Assembly (NCBI GenBank): GCA_910586925.1
Contig: CAJUKG010000001.1
Location: 1-64,000 of the forward strand
Direction of reading: 5' to 3'
DNA from: an uncultured Christensenellaceae bacterium
GTDB taxonomy: Bacteria; Bacillota; Clostridia; Christensenellales; Pumilibacteraceae
Length of the DNA stretch: 64,000 nucleotides
Part shown: piece by piece, positions 6,667 to 14,994 of the stretch
Layout of the letters: each line of letters begins with the position of its first letter
Numbering within the stretch: the first letter of the stretch is position 1
Position numbers and translations under genes: made by a program
Notes under the pieces: model-generated
The model's input: only the letters and a program-made list of their open reading frames with translations
Told to the model about the DNA's origin: nothing
The model's database searches: none

Positions 6667-9387
6667 ATGTATTTGACTTCCGATGCTTGCGCCAACTGCG
6701 GTGCGCAAATTGATATAAGTCAGGCTGTAAACGGCGTTGCGGAATGTAAATTCTGCCACAGCCGTTTTCCTGTTGCGCAAAGTACGAACGAACAGGCGCG
6801 CACATATTTGCAACTCGGCGTGCACGAACTCGACGTCGGCGATTTCGACAAGGCGTACGAGTCGTTCTCGCGTGCCGCCGCGATCGACGGGAACGAGCCG
6901 GAAGCGTATTGGGGCATGGCTCTTTCCGATTTTCGCGTGCGTTACATACGCGACGAAGTGAAGGACAGGCAGCAGCCCATTTGTTACGATATTTCGGATA
7001 AACAGTTCACGCAGAATCCCGATTATCTGAAAGCGATCGCCAAAGCGACCGTCGAGCAACGCGCCGAGTACGTCGAGCGCGCGCGGGAGATAGAGCATAT
7101 CCACAAAGAGTTCAACAGGCTCAAAAGCTCGGGACTCGATTACGACTGTTTCATCTGCGTCAAAGTGAGCGACGACGAGCGGACGGACGCTTCGGGCAAG
7201 AAGATGCGCACTTCGGACTGCATGTACGCCGACGAACTGTACTTCGCGCTCAAGGGCAAGGGTTACAAGCCCTTCTTTTCGGAACGCGATCTCGCGGGCG
7301 CGACGGGCGCGGACTACGAAGCGCATATTCTGTACGCGCTGTATTCGTCGGAGAGCATGCTCGTGGTGTGCGGCGACGAGCGTTATTTGCAGACGAAGTG
7401 GGTCAAGAACGAGTATCTGCGTTACATGAAGCTCACGCGTGACGCGGGACGGGACGACGACAATCTCACGATCGTGTTCAAGGGCGGCGTGCCGATAGAG
7501 CGGCTTCCCGGGCGTCAAGGCAAAGTGCAGGGCATAAACGGCGACGCCATCGACGCGCTCGAGCGCGTTGTCGATTTCGTCGGCGCGAATCTTTCGGCGA
7601 ACATGCGCCCCCTCGATATAGAGCGCAAGGAGTATTCCGCAAAATCATACGAACGCAAAAACGTCGAGCGTTCGGGCGTGACAAAGCGCGATATAAAGAT
7701 CGCCGCGGCGACCGCCGTTTCGGGCAACGAGCAAACGCGGTTGCGGCTCGCCGAAGATTTTATGAACAGGCACGACTACAAGGGCGCGCGGAATTGGTGC
7801 GACGGGATCATCAACGAGTTTCCGCTTTGCGGCAGGGCGTATTGGCTGCGCTTCCTCGCACAGCACGGTTGTGCGAACGATCTCGATTTCATAGTGTCCG
7901 CGGCGACGATAACGGACTTCGAGTATCTCGAAAAGGCTATCTCGGCGACGGGCGACCATACGGCGCGCATGGCGTACTATACCGCGCTCGAACAGCGCGT
8001 GCGGCGGCGTCGCGACCTCTATGCGTACCGCGAGTATATCGTGCTTCCCGAAAGCGACGACGATATCATCGCCGAGCTTACCGATTTCATGTACGACCAT
8101 GCGCGGAGCAAAAAGGACACGGAGGTGTTCGACGCGATAATAAACACCGTCAGGGACACCGACAGATACATACAAATGAATCTCGCTTTCGCGCGGCAGT
8201 TGCCGGCGGATGCGGCGAGCAAATACTACCGCAACGTGCTCGAAGCGGATAACGGACACAAAGAGGCTTTGTATTACTGTTTCGAGGCGGAGCATGCCGA
8301 CGTGTTCGCGTTTTGCGGCGACGCGGGCAATCAGCAAAAAGTCATCGACGCGTTATATTCCTACGGATACAACGAGTACGCGACGCAGAAGCTGTACGAC
8401 ATGGTCGTCGAGAATATCCCGACGCGCGTACAACAGGCACTCTCGCTTTTCGATTTTCTCATCACCGTCATACCAAAAAGCAAGGACAAAAAACTGCTCG
8501 AATATCTCCACGCGGTAATAGACAAGCTGTACGATACGCGGTGCGGCAAGTACGCGAAGAAGTATGTCGAGTATTGTCTTACGCTCGACGCGCACGACGA
8601 TATTGCGTTCTTTTACCGCGTGCTCGTAAACCATAATTTCGTCAATCCGCTCGAAATAATGTCGCTCGGCGACGAGCTGATAGGCGATACCGATTTCTAT
8701 TCGGCGATAAACTGTTACACCGAACGCAACGCCGACGGGAATAACTTTTATCTCGACGTCAATTCCGAGCTGGGAAAACTCCGCGCCACTCTCGGCGACA
8801 TGACGGGAGCCGCCGTGCGAAGCGTGTATATCCCTCGCGCGTCGCTCGATAAATGCGATCGCGAAGTGCGGCGGGGAATGACCGCACGCGCGCACGAGCT
8901 TGTAGACGGGTTTTTGGCGCGGTATAAGTGCGAGAAACTCGACGACACGTTCAGACTCAAAAAGGAAGTCGGCGGCGATGCGGAATTGAACGAAGCGTAT
9001 AACTTCGCCCGCGTCGGCACGAATACCGAGTTCGCGAGCGAAATATTGCGAGTGATAAACGGGCAGGGCGCGGTCGTTAAAAATTACAAAAAACGCGCGT
9101 TCAAGGATGGCGTGATACACGTTCTCGTTTCGCTCCCGACGGTGATCGCGATCGCGTTCGCGCTCGTCGCGCTGTACGATCCGATGATCGTTTTCGGGGT
9201 GTTCGCGGAGCGGTTTTTGTCGCTCGGCATACCCATGACGATCGGCGGCGTGATTTTCATAATCATAGGCGGCGTGATGAACCACAACGTATGCGACGAA
9301 GTAAACTGCAACATTATGTTGCGCGGCGGCATTACCTACACCGCACTCATGATATTCGTCATGGTGCGCACCGCAATGATGTTATAG
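6667..9387 (+). CDS. Zinc-ribbon/TPR/TIR membrane protein, paralogue of the 1841 gene
   Basis: 906 residues from the ATG at 6667, chosen over an in-frame GTG at 6658 because GGAG lies 8 bases before the ATG and the resulting N-terminus aligns with the paralogue. Zinc ribbon C8/C11/C27/C30; TPR-like 50-90 with the shared 'YWGMALSDF'; TIR domain about 158-310 with 'KWVKNEY' (candidate catalytic Glu249) and 'YALYSSES'. A long helical repeat region follows, ending in three or four hydrophobic segments (about 817-906). Unlike the paralogue it lacks the DnaJ-type zinc fingers. Codon usage is uniform. It is in an operon with the SPFH protein, so I infer membrane-associated TIR signalling; substrate and trigger are unknown. 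Confidence 0.8.
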   Translation: MYLTSDACANCGAQIDISQAVNGVAECKFCHSRFPVAQSTNEQARTYLQLGVHELDVGDFDKAYESFSRAAAIDGNEPEAYWGMALSDFRVRYIRDEVKDRQQPICYDISDKQFTQNPDYLKAIAKATVEQRAEYVERAREIEHIHKEFNRLKSSGLDYDCFICVKVSDDERTDASGKKMRTSDCMYADELYFALKGKGYKPFFSERDLAGATGADYEAHILYALYSSESMLVVCGDERYLQTKWVKNEYLRYMKLTRDAGRDDDNLTIVFKGGVPIERLPGRQGKVQGINGDAIDALERVVDFVGANLSANMRPLDIERKEYSAKSYERKNVERSGVTKRDIKIAAATAVSGNEQTRLRLAEDFMNRHDYKGARNWCDGIINEFPLCGRAYWLRFLAQHGCANDLDFIVSAATITDFEYLEKAISATGDHTARMAYYTALEQRVRRRRDLYAYREYIVLPESDDDIIAELTDFMYDHARSKKDTEVFDAIINTVRDTDRYIQMNLAFARQLPADAASKYYRNVLEADNGHKEALYYCFEAEHADVFAFCGDAGNQQKVIDALYSYGYNEYATQKLYDMVVENIPTRVQQALSLFDFLITVIPKSKDKKLLEYLHAVIDKLYDTRCGKYAKKYVEYCLTLDAHDDIAFFYRVLVNHNFVNPLEIMSLGDELIGDTDFYSAINCYTERNADGNNFYLDVNSELGKLRATLGDMTGAAVRSVYIPRASLDKCDREVRRGMTARAHELVDGFLARYKCEKLDDTFRLKKEVGGDAELNEAYNFARVGTNTEFASEILRVINGQGAVVKNYKKRAFKDGVIHVLVSLPTVIAIAFALVALYDPMIVFGVFAERFLSLGIPMTIGGVIFIIIGGVMNHNVCDEVNCNIMLRGGITYTALMIFVMVRTAMML

Positions 9388-9397
9388 GAGGCGGGAA

Positions 9398-9697
9398 GTG
9401 AAAGCAACCGTATTTTCATTGATATGGGCGGTCGTTCTCGCCGGGCTTATATGGTTTTGCGCAAGCGACGCCATAGTCGGCGTCGCGGCGTTCTTTATCG
9501 CACTGCATATAAATTTTTTCTCGCTCTGCATGATAAACTGCGACGATTACCGCGACAAAATGCTGACGGGCATGGTAAAGGTTTTGCCTGCGATAATATT
9601 GAGCGGCTTGGGCTTGCTTCTCGCCGCGGCGGTGTTCGTAGCGTTCTTCCTCGGCGCGCCGCTGTTTTTCGTAATCAAGGGGCGCAAGGAAATGTGA
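9398..9697 (+). CDS. Small polytopic membrane protein, unknown
   Basis: 99 residues starting at GTG (9398) with an ideal AGGAGG-type ribosome site and 10 bases from the preceding stop. Three hydrophobic segments (about 5-22, 25-43, 62-92) with a short 'DDYRDK' loop. No recognised domain. Last gene of the SPFH/TIR operon; a terminator follows at 9725. It may be a membrane partner of the TIR protein, but this is position-based only. Confidence 0.65.
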   Translation: MKATVFSLIWAVVLAGLIWFCASDAIVGVAAFFIALHINFFSLCMINCDDYRDKMLTGMVKVLPAIILSGLGLLLAAAVFVAFFLGAPLFFVIKGRKEM

Positions 9698-9724
9698 ACG
9701 GCATCATGCGTCCGTAAACGCAAT

Positions 9725-9763
9725 AAAAACCGCACGGAATGTAACTGCCGCGCGGTTTTTTCT
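9725..9763 (+). terminator. Terminator closing island A
   Basis: AAAAACCGC pairs with GCGGTTTTT around a loop that holds a further short stem; ends in a T run. It isolates island A from the rpmH operon. Confidence 0.75.
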
Positions 9764-9809
9764 ATGAATACGTCTCGGCGCGTATTTTTTCAAGCGGGGG
9801 TAAAAATCC

Positions 9810-9838
9810 TTGACTTATAATACGATTTACTGTATAAT
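9810..9838 (+). promoter_or_regulatory. rpmH operon promoter
   Basis: TTGACT at 9810-9815, 17-base spacer, TATAAT at 9833-9838, about 50 bases before the rpmH ATG. No cluster of DnaA boxes (TTATNCACA) is visible in this spacer. Confidence 0.8.
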
Positions 9839-9887
9839 TAGTAAGATATTATGATGGCGGCGTGCGTCCGCCTATACGGAGACTACC

Positions 9888-10037
9888 ATGAAAAGAACTT
9901 ATCAACCCAAAAAACGTCAACAGCGCAAGGTCCACGGTTTTCGTCAGAGAATGAGAACGCAGGGCGGCAGACGGGTGCTTTCGCGCCGTCGCAACAAGGG
10001 TCGCAAAAACCTCACCCCTACGCCGCTCGGCAAGTAA
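9888..10037 (+). CDS. rpmH: Ribosomal protein bL34
   Basis: A 49-residue, extremely basic protein starting MKRTYQPKKRQ and carrying the family signature 'HGFRQRMRTQGGRRVL'. It is a structural protein of the large ribosomal subunit. Slightly longer than the usual 44-46 residues because of the 'NLTPTPLGK' tail. ATG at 9888 follows ACGGAGA. Its stop codon abuts the TTG start of rnpA, the order conserved in almost all bacteria. Unusually for this block, dnaA is not divergent upstream here: the neighbour is the TIR island. Confidence 0.97.
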   Translation: MKRTYQPKKRQQRKVHGFRQRMRTQGGRRVLSRRRNKGRKNLTPTPLGK

Positions 10038-10367
10038 TTGCTCGACAAAGCGCACAGGCTAAATAAACACGGTTCGTTCGCGTACGTGTACCGCAAGGGC
10101 GTGCGCCTTTCGGAACCCGATGTTGTTTTGATCTACACGCCCGCACGTTCGGTACGGGTGGGTTTTTCGGTATCCAACAAAGTGGGAAAAGCGGTCGTGC
10201 GCAACAAAGTAAAGCGCAGACTGCGCGCTTCCGTCGCCGCGCATCTTCACGGCATGGCGGGGTGTCAGGCGATAGTCGTCGCCAACCCGTCCGCCGCGGG
10301 TAAAGATTACGCCGCGCTCGACGGCGAGCTTGTCGCATTGTTGCGGCGTGCGGAGCTATTGAAATGA
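10038..10367 (+). CDS. rnpA: RNase P protein component
   Basis: 109 residues beginning at TTG (10038), immediately after the rpmH stop, which implies translational coupling. The RNR signature is clear: 'NKVGKAVVRNKVKRRLR' at about 47-63. The protein binds the RNase P RNA and helps it mature tRNA 5' ends. N-terminal 'LNKHGSFAYVYRKG' is also typical. Overlaps yidD by four bases (ATGA). Confidence 0.96.
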   Translation: MLDKAHRLNKHGSFAYVYRKGVRLSEPDVVLIYTPARSVRVGFSVSNKVGKAVVRNKVKRRLRASVAAHLHGMAGCQAIVVANPSAAGKDYAALDGELVALLRRAELLK

Positions 10368-10648
10368 AGCGTAAAACGAAGCGCGTCATCAAGAATATAG
10401 TCACGTTCCGCTGGCTGTTTTTGGGGCTTGTATACTTTTACAAAAAGTGTATTTCGCCGCTCACGCCCGACGTGTGCATTTACACGCCGAGCTGTTCGAC
10501 GTACATGGTCGAAGCTATCCGAAATTTCGGAGTGATTCGCGGTATATTTCTCGGCACAAAGCGCATACTGCGTTGCGTGCCTTGGAAAGCGGGTGGGTTC
10601 GACCCCGTGCCGGACAACCCTCATGGAGATATGAAATGGCTTTTCTGA
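10364..10648 (+). CDS. yidD: Membrane protein insertion efficiency factor YidD
   Basis: 94 residues; the family core 'CISPLTPDVCIYTPSCSTYM' and 'RILRCVPWKAGGFDPVPDNP' are both present. It is a small peripheral membrane protein that assists YidC-dependent insertion. The N-terminus carries a basic stretch (MKRKTKRVIK). The ATG overlaps the rnpA stop and the 3' end overlaps yidC by 13 bases, so the block is tightly coupled. Confidence 0.95.
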   Translation: MKRKTKRVIKNIVTFRWLFLGLVYFYKKCISPLTPDVCIYTPSCSTYMVEAIRNFGVIRGIFLGTKRILRCVPWKAGGFDPVPDNPHGDMKWLF

Positions 10649-12159
10649 ACACCATACTGTCATTTTTAGGTATAAGCGAGGCGATCACCCAAGGCGTGCA
10701 GGCACCCTCGGGCATGTGGCATATCCTTATACTCAAGACGTTCGAGTTCGTCGCCGATTACGGTTGGCGTATCGTCGTGTTTACCGTGCTGTTAAAACTC
10801 GTCATTTCGCCGCTCGACTTCTACCAGCGGTACAAGATGAACAAGAATCAGAAGATCACCGAACGGCTCAAGCCGACGATGGAGAAGATTCAAAAACAGT
10901 ACGCGGGCGACAAACAGGCTTTTCAGCAAAAGCAGATGGAGCTTAACCGCAAAGAGGGTTACAGCTATTTCTCGGCGTGCCTGCCGATGATCATTACCTT
11001 GGTCGTATTCATTACGCTGTGGATGTCGATGCAGACTATCGCGCGGTACATGATGTTCAAAGAGTATACGACGCTGTACGACGAGTATACGTATGTGACA
11101 GAACAGATATACGAAGTGCCGCCCGAAATAATAGAGATAGGCAACAAGAGCGAAGAAGAAAAAACGGACGAAGAACGCAAGATGTTCGACGAAGCCATGC
11201 GCAAGTGGGAGATCACGCAAAAAATCGGGCAGGACGTCGTATACCAAATGTACTATAACGGCATCGACGAAAGCTATGTCCAAACACTTCGCGATCACAC
11301 GGTTACGGTCACCGACGAGGCGGGTAACGAGAGTGCGGTCAAGGACTATGCGGACATGCTGCCCGACGATCTCAAACTGCTCCGCGGCGACGCGGCGGTC
11401 GAGCCTGTGCAGTCGTCATTCCTTTGGATCAAAAACATTTGGGCACCCGACGTGCCCTGGGGCAATCAGGCGGTTTTGAGCAAATCGGCGTTCCTGTCGG
11501 GTATAGGCGATTATCAGAAGTCGGAAACGAGCGGACTCGACGGCGGCGTACAGACGCGGCTTATCGACAAGTACGACGAAGTCATGTACAGACTGCTCAA
11601 CGACGCGCAGACGAGCCGCACCAACGGTTATCTTATATTGCCCATTCTCGTAGTATTGCTGTCTGTGGGTGCGCAGCTCCTTTCCATGTTCCAGCAAAAA
11701 CGCGCGGGACAGGTGAATGCGCAGGGCGGCGTCGCGACGAGCATGAAAGTAATGATGTTCGTCATGCCCGTCATGATGGCTGTGTTCGCATTGCAAAGCG
11801 CGTCCATATTCGCGCTGTACATGGCGGTCAACAGCGCGACGACGTTGCTTTTCAACCTGTTGTTCACGGGGATCATTCGGCTTATCGACAAGCTCCGCGC
11901 AAACAAGAGCCACGCGATCTATGCGGGCAGCCCGCGCGGCGGCGCAGGCTTGGCTTCGCCCGATATCATTCATTACGTAAAGGGTGCGAACCCCAATGCG
12001 GGCGCGCGTCCCGTCGTTACAGACGATCCGACCGGCAAAAAGAGCAAAAAGGACAGATCCTCCGCGACGGTCGTTCGGCGCGGCGGCAGACCCGATCCCA
12101 ACGAGCTTATGGGATACGATATGTCGGCGAATAAGTCCGACAAACAAAAGCGCAAATAA
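10636..12159 (+). CDS. yidC: YidC/Oxa1 membrane protein insertase with a large external loop
   Basis: 507 residues from ATG 10636 (MAFLNTILSF), inside the end of yidD. The conserved membrane core is split: the 'GWRIVVFTVLLKLVISPLDF' helix with its conserved Arg and the cytosolic hairpin come first, then a helix ending 'MSMQTIARYMM'. After an insertion of about 180 hydrophilic residues (roughly 147-330) the remaining helices follow ('LILPILVVLLSVGAQLLSMF' and on). A basic C-terminal tail ends it. It inserts proteins into the membrane alone or with SecYEG. Typical Gram-positive YidC/SpoIIIJ proteins are about 260-290 residues and lack this loop, so the insertion is an oddity of this lineage. 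No lipobox is seen at the N-terminus. Confidence 0.93.
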   Translation: MAFLNTILSFLGISEAITQGVQAPSGMWHILILKTFEFVADYGWRIVVFTVLLKLVISPLDFYQRYKMNKNQKITERLKPTMEKIQKQYAGDKQAFQQKQMELNRKEGYSYFSACLPMIITLVVFITLWMSMQTIARYMMFKEYTTLYDEYTYVTEQIYEVPPEIIEIGNKSEEEKTDEERKMFDEAMRKWEITQKIGQDVVYQMYYNGIDESYVQTLRDHTVTVTDEAGNESAVKDYADMLPDDLKLLRGDAAVEPVQSSFLWIKNIWAPDVPWGNQAVLSKSAFLSGIGDYQKSETSGLDGGVQTRLIDKYDEVMYRLLNDAQTSRTNGYLILPILVVLLSVGAQLLSMFQQKRAGQVNAQGGVATSMKVMMFVMPVMMAVFALQSASIFALYMAVNSATTLLFNLLFTGIIRLIDKLRANKSHAIYAGSPRGGAGLASPDIIHYVKGANPNAGARPVVTDDPTGKKSKKDRSSATVVRRGGRPDPNELMGYDMSANKSDKQKRK

Positions 12160-12359
12160 CAGACGGCGTATAGCCTTGCAGTTGCGTGTCGCGACGATCG
12201 CAGAGTGTCGGCGTCTTAAAGCCGCGCCGCGCGGTTTTGCCCGTTTACGGTGCGTGATGTCGTAACGGCTTGCCGAAAAAACAATTTATTACACGGAATA
12301 CCTCGCGCACGTTTTTTATGCGCGCCCGCGGGGGTGTTTAACTCGAAGGAAGGTGGAAT

Positions 12360-13262
12360 GTGAAAATCGAAGTTACCGCCAAAAAGGTACAGGACGCTAT
12401 CAATCAAGGACTTAAACAGCTCGGAGCAACTCTCGACGAAGTCGAAGTCAAAGTCATCGACCAGGGCGGGTTATTTCGCAAAGCGAAAATCGAAATGACG
12501 ATTGATCGCGGCGAAACTCCTGTCGCGGAAAATAAAAAGCCCGAGACGGAGCAGCCTGCCGCCGACAGCCGCAGAGCGGTCGAGCAGCCCGCGTCAAGCA
12601 AGCCGCAGCCCGAAAAAACAGCGACTGCCGCGAAGCCGCAACGCGATAACAAACGTCGTGATCCCGATAACGTCGGCGAAAAGCGTGCGGACAAAAAACC
12701 CGCGCCCGAAAAGCGCGCAGAAAAGCCGCTCGCGACGGAGGGTAAAGCGGAGGAGAACGCCGCCGCGCCGAGCGGGCTTGACCGCAAACCGCGCAAGCTG
12801 AATGCGTCCGAAAAAGAAGCGGCGGCGCACGCGCTCGAGTTTGTGCGCACCGTCATCGAGAAGATGGGGTTCGACGCGAAAGTAGAAGCGAAAGAAAATT
12901 GCGAGTATATTGACATCGCGGCAGAGGGCGGCGATGATAATTTGATTATCGGACGGCGCGGCGAAACGCTTGCCGCACTGTCGTACCTCGCCGAAACGTG
13001 CGCACGCGCCGAGAAAGCGCATATAAGCATCGTCGTGGACTGCAACGGCTACCGCGACCGCAGGGCGGAAAAACTCGTGGCGGAAGCCAAACGTCGCGCC
13101 GACGAGTGCGTGCAACGCAGGCGCAAGGTCCGCCTCGAGCCGATGGAGCGGTCCGACCGCCGCACCGTGCATAACGCGCTTTCGTCCGACCCGCGCGTGA
13201 CCACCGCGTCGGAAGGCAAAGAGCCGCACAGATACATTGTGATCACACCGAAGAATAATTAA
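12360..13262 (+). CDS. khpB: RNA-binding protein KhpB (Jag/SpoIIIJ-associated)
   Basis: 300 residues from a GTG at 12360 preceded by AAGGAAGG. Jag_N domain (about 1-50) with 'GLKQLGATLDEVEVKVIDQGG'; a low-complexity linker rich in A, K, P and E (about 58-145); KH domain with the loop 'IIGRRGETLAALSYL' (about 199-213); R3H domain near the end ('MERSDRRTVHNALSSDPRVTTASEG'; key Arg and His present). The family binds RNA and influences cell elongation and division with KhpA. The 200 bases between yidC and this gene hold no other ORF that I can support. The linker is longer than usual. Confidence 0.92.
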   Translation: MKIEVTAKKVQDAINQGLKQLGATLDEVEVKVIDQGGLFRKAKIEMTIDRGETPVAENKKPETEQPAADSRRAVEQPASSKPQPEKTATAAKPQRDNKRRDPDNVGEKRADKKPAPEKRAEKPLATEGKAEENAAAPSGLDRKPRKLNASEKEAAAHALEFVRTVIEKMGFDAKVEAKENCEYIDIAAEGGDDNLIIGRRGETLAALSYLAETCARAEKAHISIVVDCNGYRDRRAEKLVAEAKRRADECVQRRRKVRLEPMERSDRRTVHNALSSDPRVTTASEGKEPHRYIVITPKNN

Positions 13263-13533
13263 TAATTAAAAATTAATAATTAATAATTGAGGACGAGATG
13301 AAGTAAGAAGTAATAGTGAATAGTGAAGAAGATCGGACAAATTAAATAATATTTCGACAGCATTTTTTATCTCGTTTTTATATATTATCTATTATCTAAA
13401 CAACTTCGACAGGTTGTAGGGGGCGCAGTCTGCTGCGACACGCAAAAGACACGGCAATCGGACATTCATAACAAATCAAAAAATCGACAATAATTGTTAA
13501 TTATTATTTTTTAATTCCATCTGCGGTGGCGTA
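13263..13533. repeat. AT-rich repeat-bearing spacer
   Basis: No gene. It starts with tandem AATTAATAATTAAAAATT-type words directly after the khpB stop and ends with the inverse type (TTGTTAATTATTATTTTTTAATT). At 13420-13440 is a CGCAG/CTGCG hairpin of the family also found at 21164, 38068 and 38127, preceded by the shared word AGGTTGTAGGG. This looks like a dispersed non-coding repeat, possibly a small non-autonomous element. Confidence 0.5.
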
Positions 13534-14109
13534 ATGAGAAAATACAAGGGCGTTTATATAATATTCCTGTTTGTGGGACTGACGTTGTTCACGTTCAGTC
13601 TTTTGCCCGTTTTTCGCGAACTTTTGCCAGATACGTTTTGGATAATGACGGTGGTGAGCGTGGCACTGATGGCGTTTTGCATGTTCATGCTGTGCTACAA
13701 GCCGAAAGAGAAAATTCGGCTCGCCGCGAAGTATGAGCGCAAAGCGACCATGCTGTCCAAACCGGAATACGAGTTTTTACTCTTGCTTCGCGGAATATCG
13801 CCCGAAAAGTACGAGGTAGTGCCGCAGGTAGCACTTATCGACGTCATAGAAAAGCGTACATATACGACCAACCGCAACGAGCTTTTCCGCGTTTGCGATT
13901 ACTGTTTCGTGGACCGCGAAACGTTCGAGCCGTTGTTGCTCGTCGAGCTTAACGACCGTTCGCATTTGCGTGCGGACAGACAGGAGCGCGACGCGAAGGT
14001 CGCCGCCATATGCGCCAATGCGGGCTTGCCGCTCGTCACGTTCTGGATGGACGGCGATCTGAGTTTCAATACCGTCAAACGCACCGTGAAAAAGGCGATA
14101 CTCAAATGA
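13534..14109 (+). CDS. Membrane-anchored DUF2726 protein
   Basis: 191 residues. Two N-terminal membrane helices (about 7-27 and 34-53), then a soluble domain (70-190) matching DUF2726: 'LSKPEYEFLLLLRGI', a central 'CDYCFVDRETFEPLLLVELND' and 'RQERDAKVAAICANAGLPLV'. The DUF2726 fold is related to restriction-endonuclease-like domains (D...E-x-N/D core), but nuclease activity has not been assigned here. The stop overlaps the start of the radical SAM gene (ATGA), so the two are translationally coupled. Confidence 0.75.
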   Translation: MRKYKGVYIIFLFVGLTLFTFSLLPVFRELLPDTFWIMTVVSVALMAFCMFMLCYKPKEKIRLAAKYERKATMLSKPEYEFLLLLRGISPEKYEVVPQVALIDVIEKRTYTTNRNELFRVCDYCFVDRETFEPLLLVELNDRSHLRADRQERDAKVAAICANAGLPLVTFWMDGDLSFNTVKRTVKKAILK

Positions 14110-14942
14110 AGTGTTACGATTGCCCGCGCGCCTGCGGCGTCGATCGCGACGTAAAGCTCGGAGTTTGTCACGGCGGGCGGTATGCGCGTATCGCCGAAGT
14201 AATAGACGATTTCGAGTACGAGGAACCTTGTTTGGGCACCGTCACAGCCGTATTTTTCGGCGGGTGCTCGCTCGGCTGTTCGTACTGCCAAAACAGTAAA
14301 ATAAGCTGCGGCGTGGCGGGCGAGGAGTACGACGACGCCGCGCTCGCGGGCGTTCTGTCGGGCGCGAAAAATCCGCTCGACCTCGTTACGCCGTCGCATT
14401 ATCTCGGCGCGATAGAACGCGCTTACGGCATTTGCGGCAAAACCGAGCGTGTGATATACAACACTTCGGGCTACGAAACGATTGACGCCGTGCGCCGCGC
14501 GAGCGAGTTTACCGACGTGTTTTTGACCGATTACAAGTACGCCGACCGCGAAACGGGCGCGGCGTTTTCGCGTGCGCCCGATTACTGTGATACCGCCATT
14601 CGCGCCGTTGCGGAAATGCGCCGACGAGTGCGCGACGAGTGGCGGGAGGAGAGCGGCAAAAAACTTCTCGTGCGCGGGCTTATAGTGCGGCATCTCGTTC
14701 TGCCCGGGCGGGTGAAAAACTCGCTCGCCGCAATAGACAGGCTCGCGGACACGGTCGGCACCGATACCGTTTTGTCGCTCATGAGTCAATTCACGCCCAA
14801 CGGCATCGGCGAGCCGCGCGTGCCGCTCAACAAGATCGAGTATAAAATAGTCGTCGAGCATGCGATAAAGCGCGGGTTTGAAACGGGATACATACAGGAC
14901 TTTTCGTCGGCGTCGGCGAAGTACACGCCGAAGTTCAATTAA
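14106..14942 (+). CDS. Radical SAM protein of the PflA-like type
   Basis: 278 residues from ATG 14106, overlapping the upstream stop; the longer frame to 14010 lies inside the previous gene. The 4Fe-4S motif CxxxCxxC is 'CSLGCSYC' (C54, C58, C61). An N-terminal Cys group (C3, C6, C10, C21) resembles the extra cluster of the COG1313-like 'pyruvate formate-lyase activating enzyme-related' family. The glycine-rich 'YNTSGYE' and 'TDYKYAD' strands fit the partial TIM barrel. It should cleave S-adenosylmethionine to a 5'-deoxyadenosyl radical; the target is unknown since no glycyl-radical enzyme is nearby. Confidence 0.82.
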   Translation: MKCYDCPRACGVDRDVKLGVCHGGRYARIAEVIDDFEYEEPCLGTVTAVFFGGCSLGCSYCQNSKISCGVAGEEYDDAALAGVLSGAKNPLDLVTPSHYLGAIERAYGICGKTERVIYNTSGYETIDAVRRASEFTDVFLTDYKYADRETGAAFSRAPDYCDTAIRAVAEMRRRVRDEWREESGKKLLVRGLIVRHLVLPGRVKNSLAAIDRLADTVGTDTVLSLMSQFTPNGIGEPRVPLNKIEYKIVVEHAIKRGFETGYIQDFSSASAKYTPKFN

Positions 14943-14994
14943 AAATTAATAATTAAAAATCGAGGATAAAATCAATCAAAATTACGGTAACAAT
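14943..14994. repeat. Short AT-rich repeat word
   Basis: The TTAAAAATTAATAATTAAAA type word seen after other genes in this window (13263, 36457, 37940) lies directly after the radical SAM stop. No promoter is obvious. Confidence 0.4.

Noticed and set aside
9764..9887. Replication origin upstream of rpmH
   Set aside because: No dnaA gene and no cluster of TTATNCACA boxes; only a promoter is visible.
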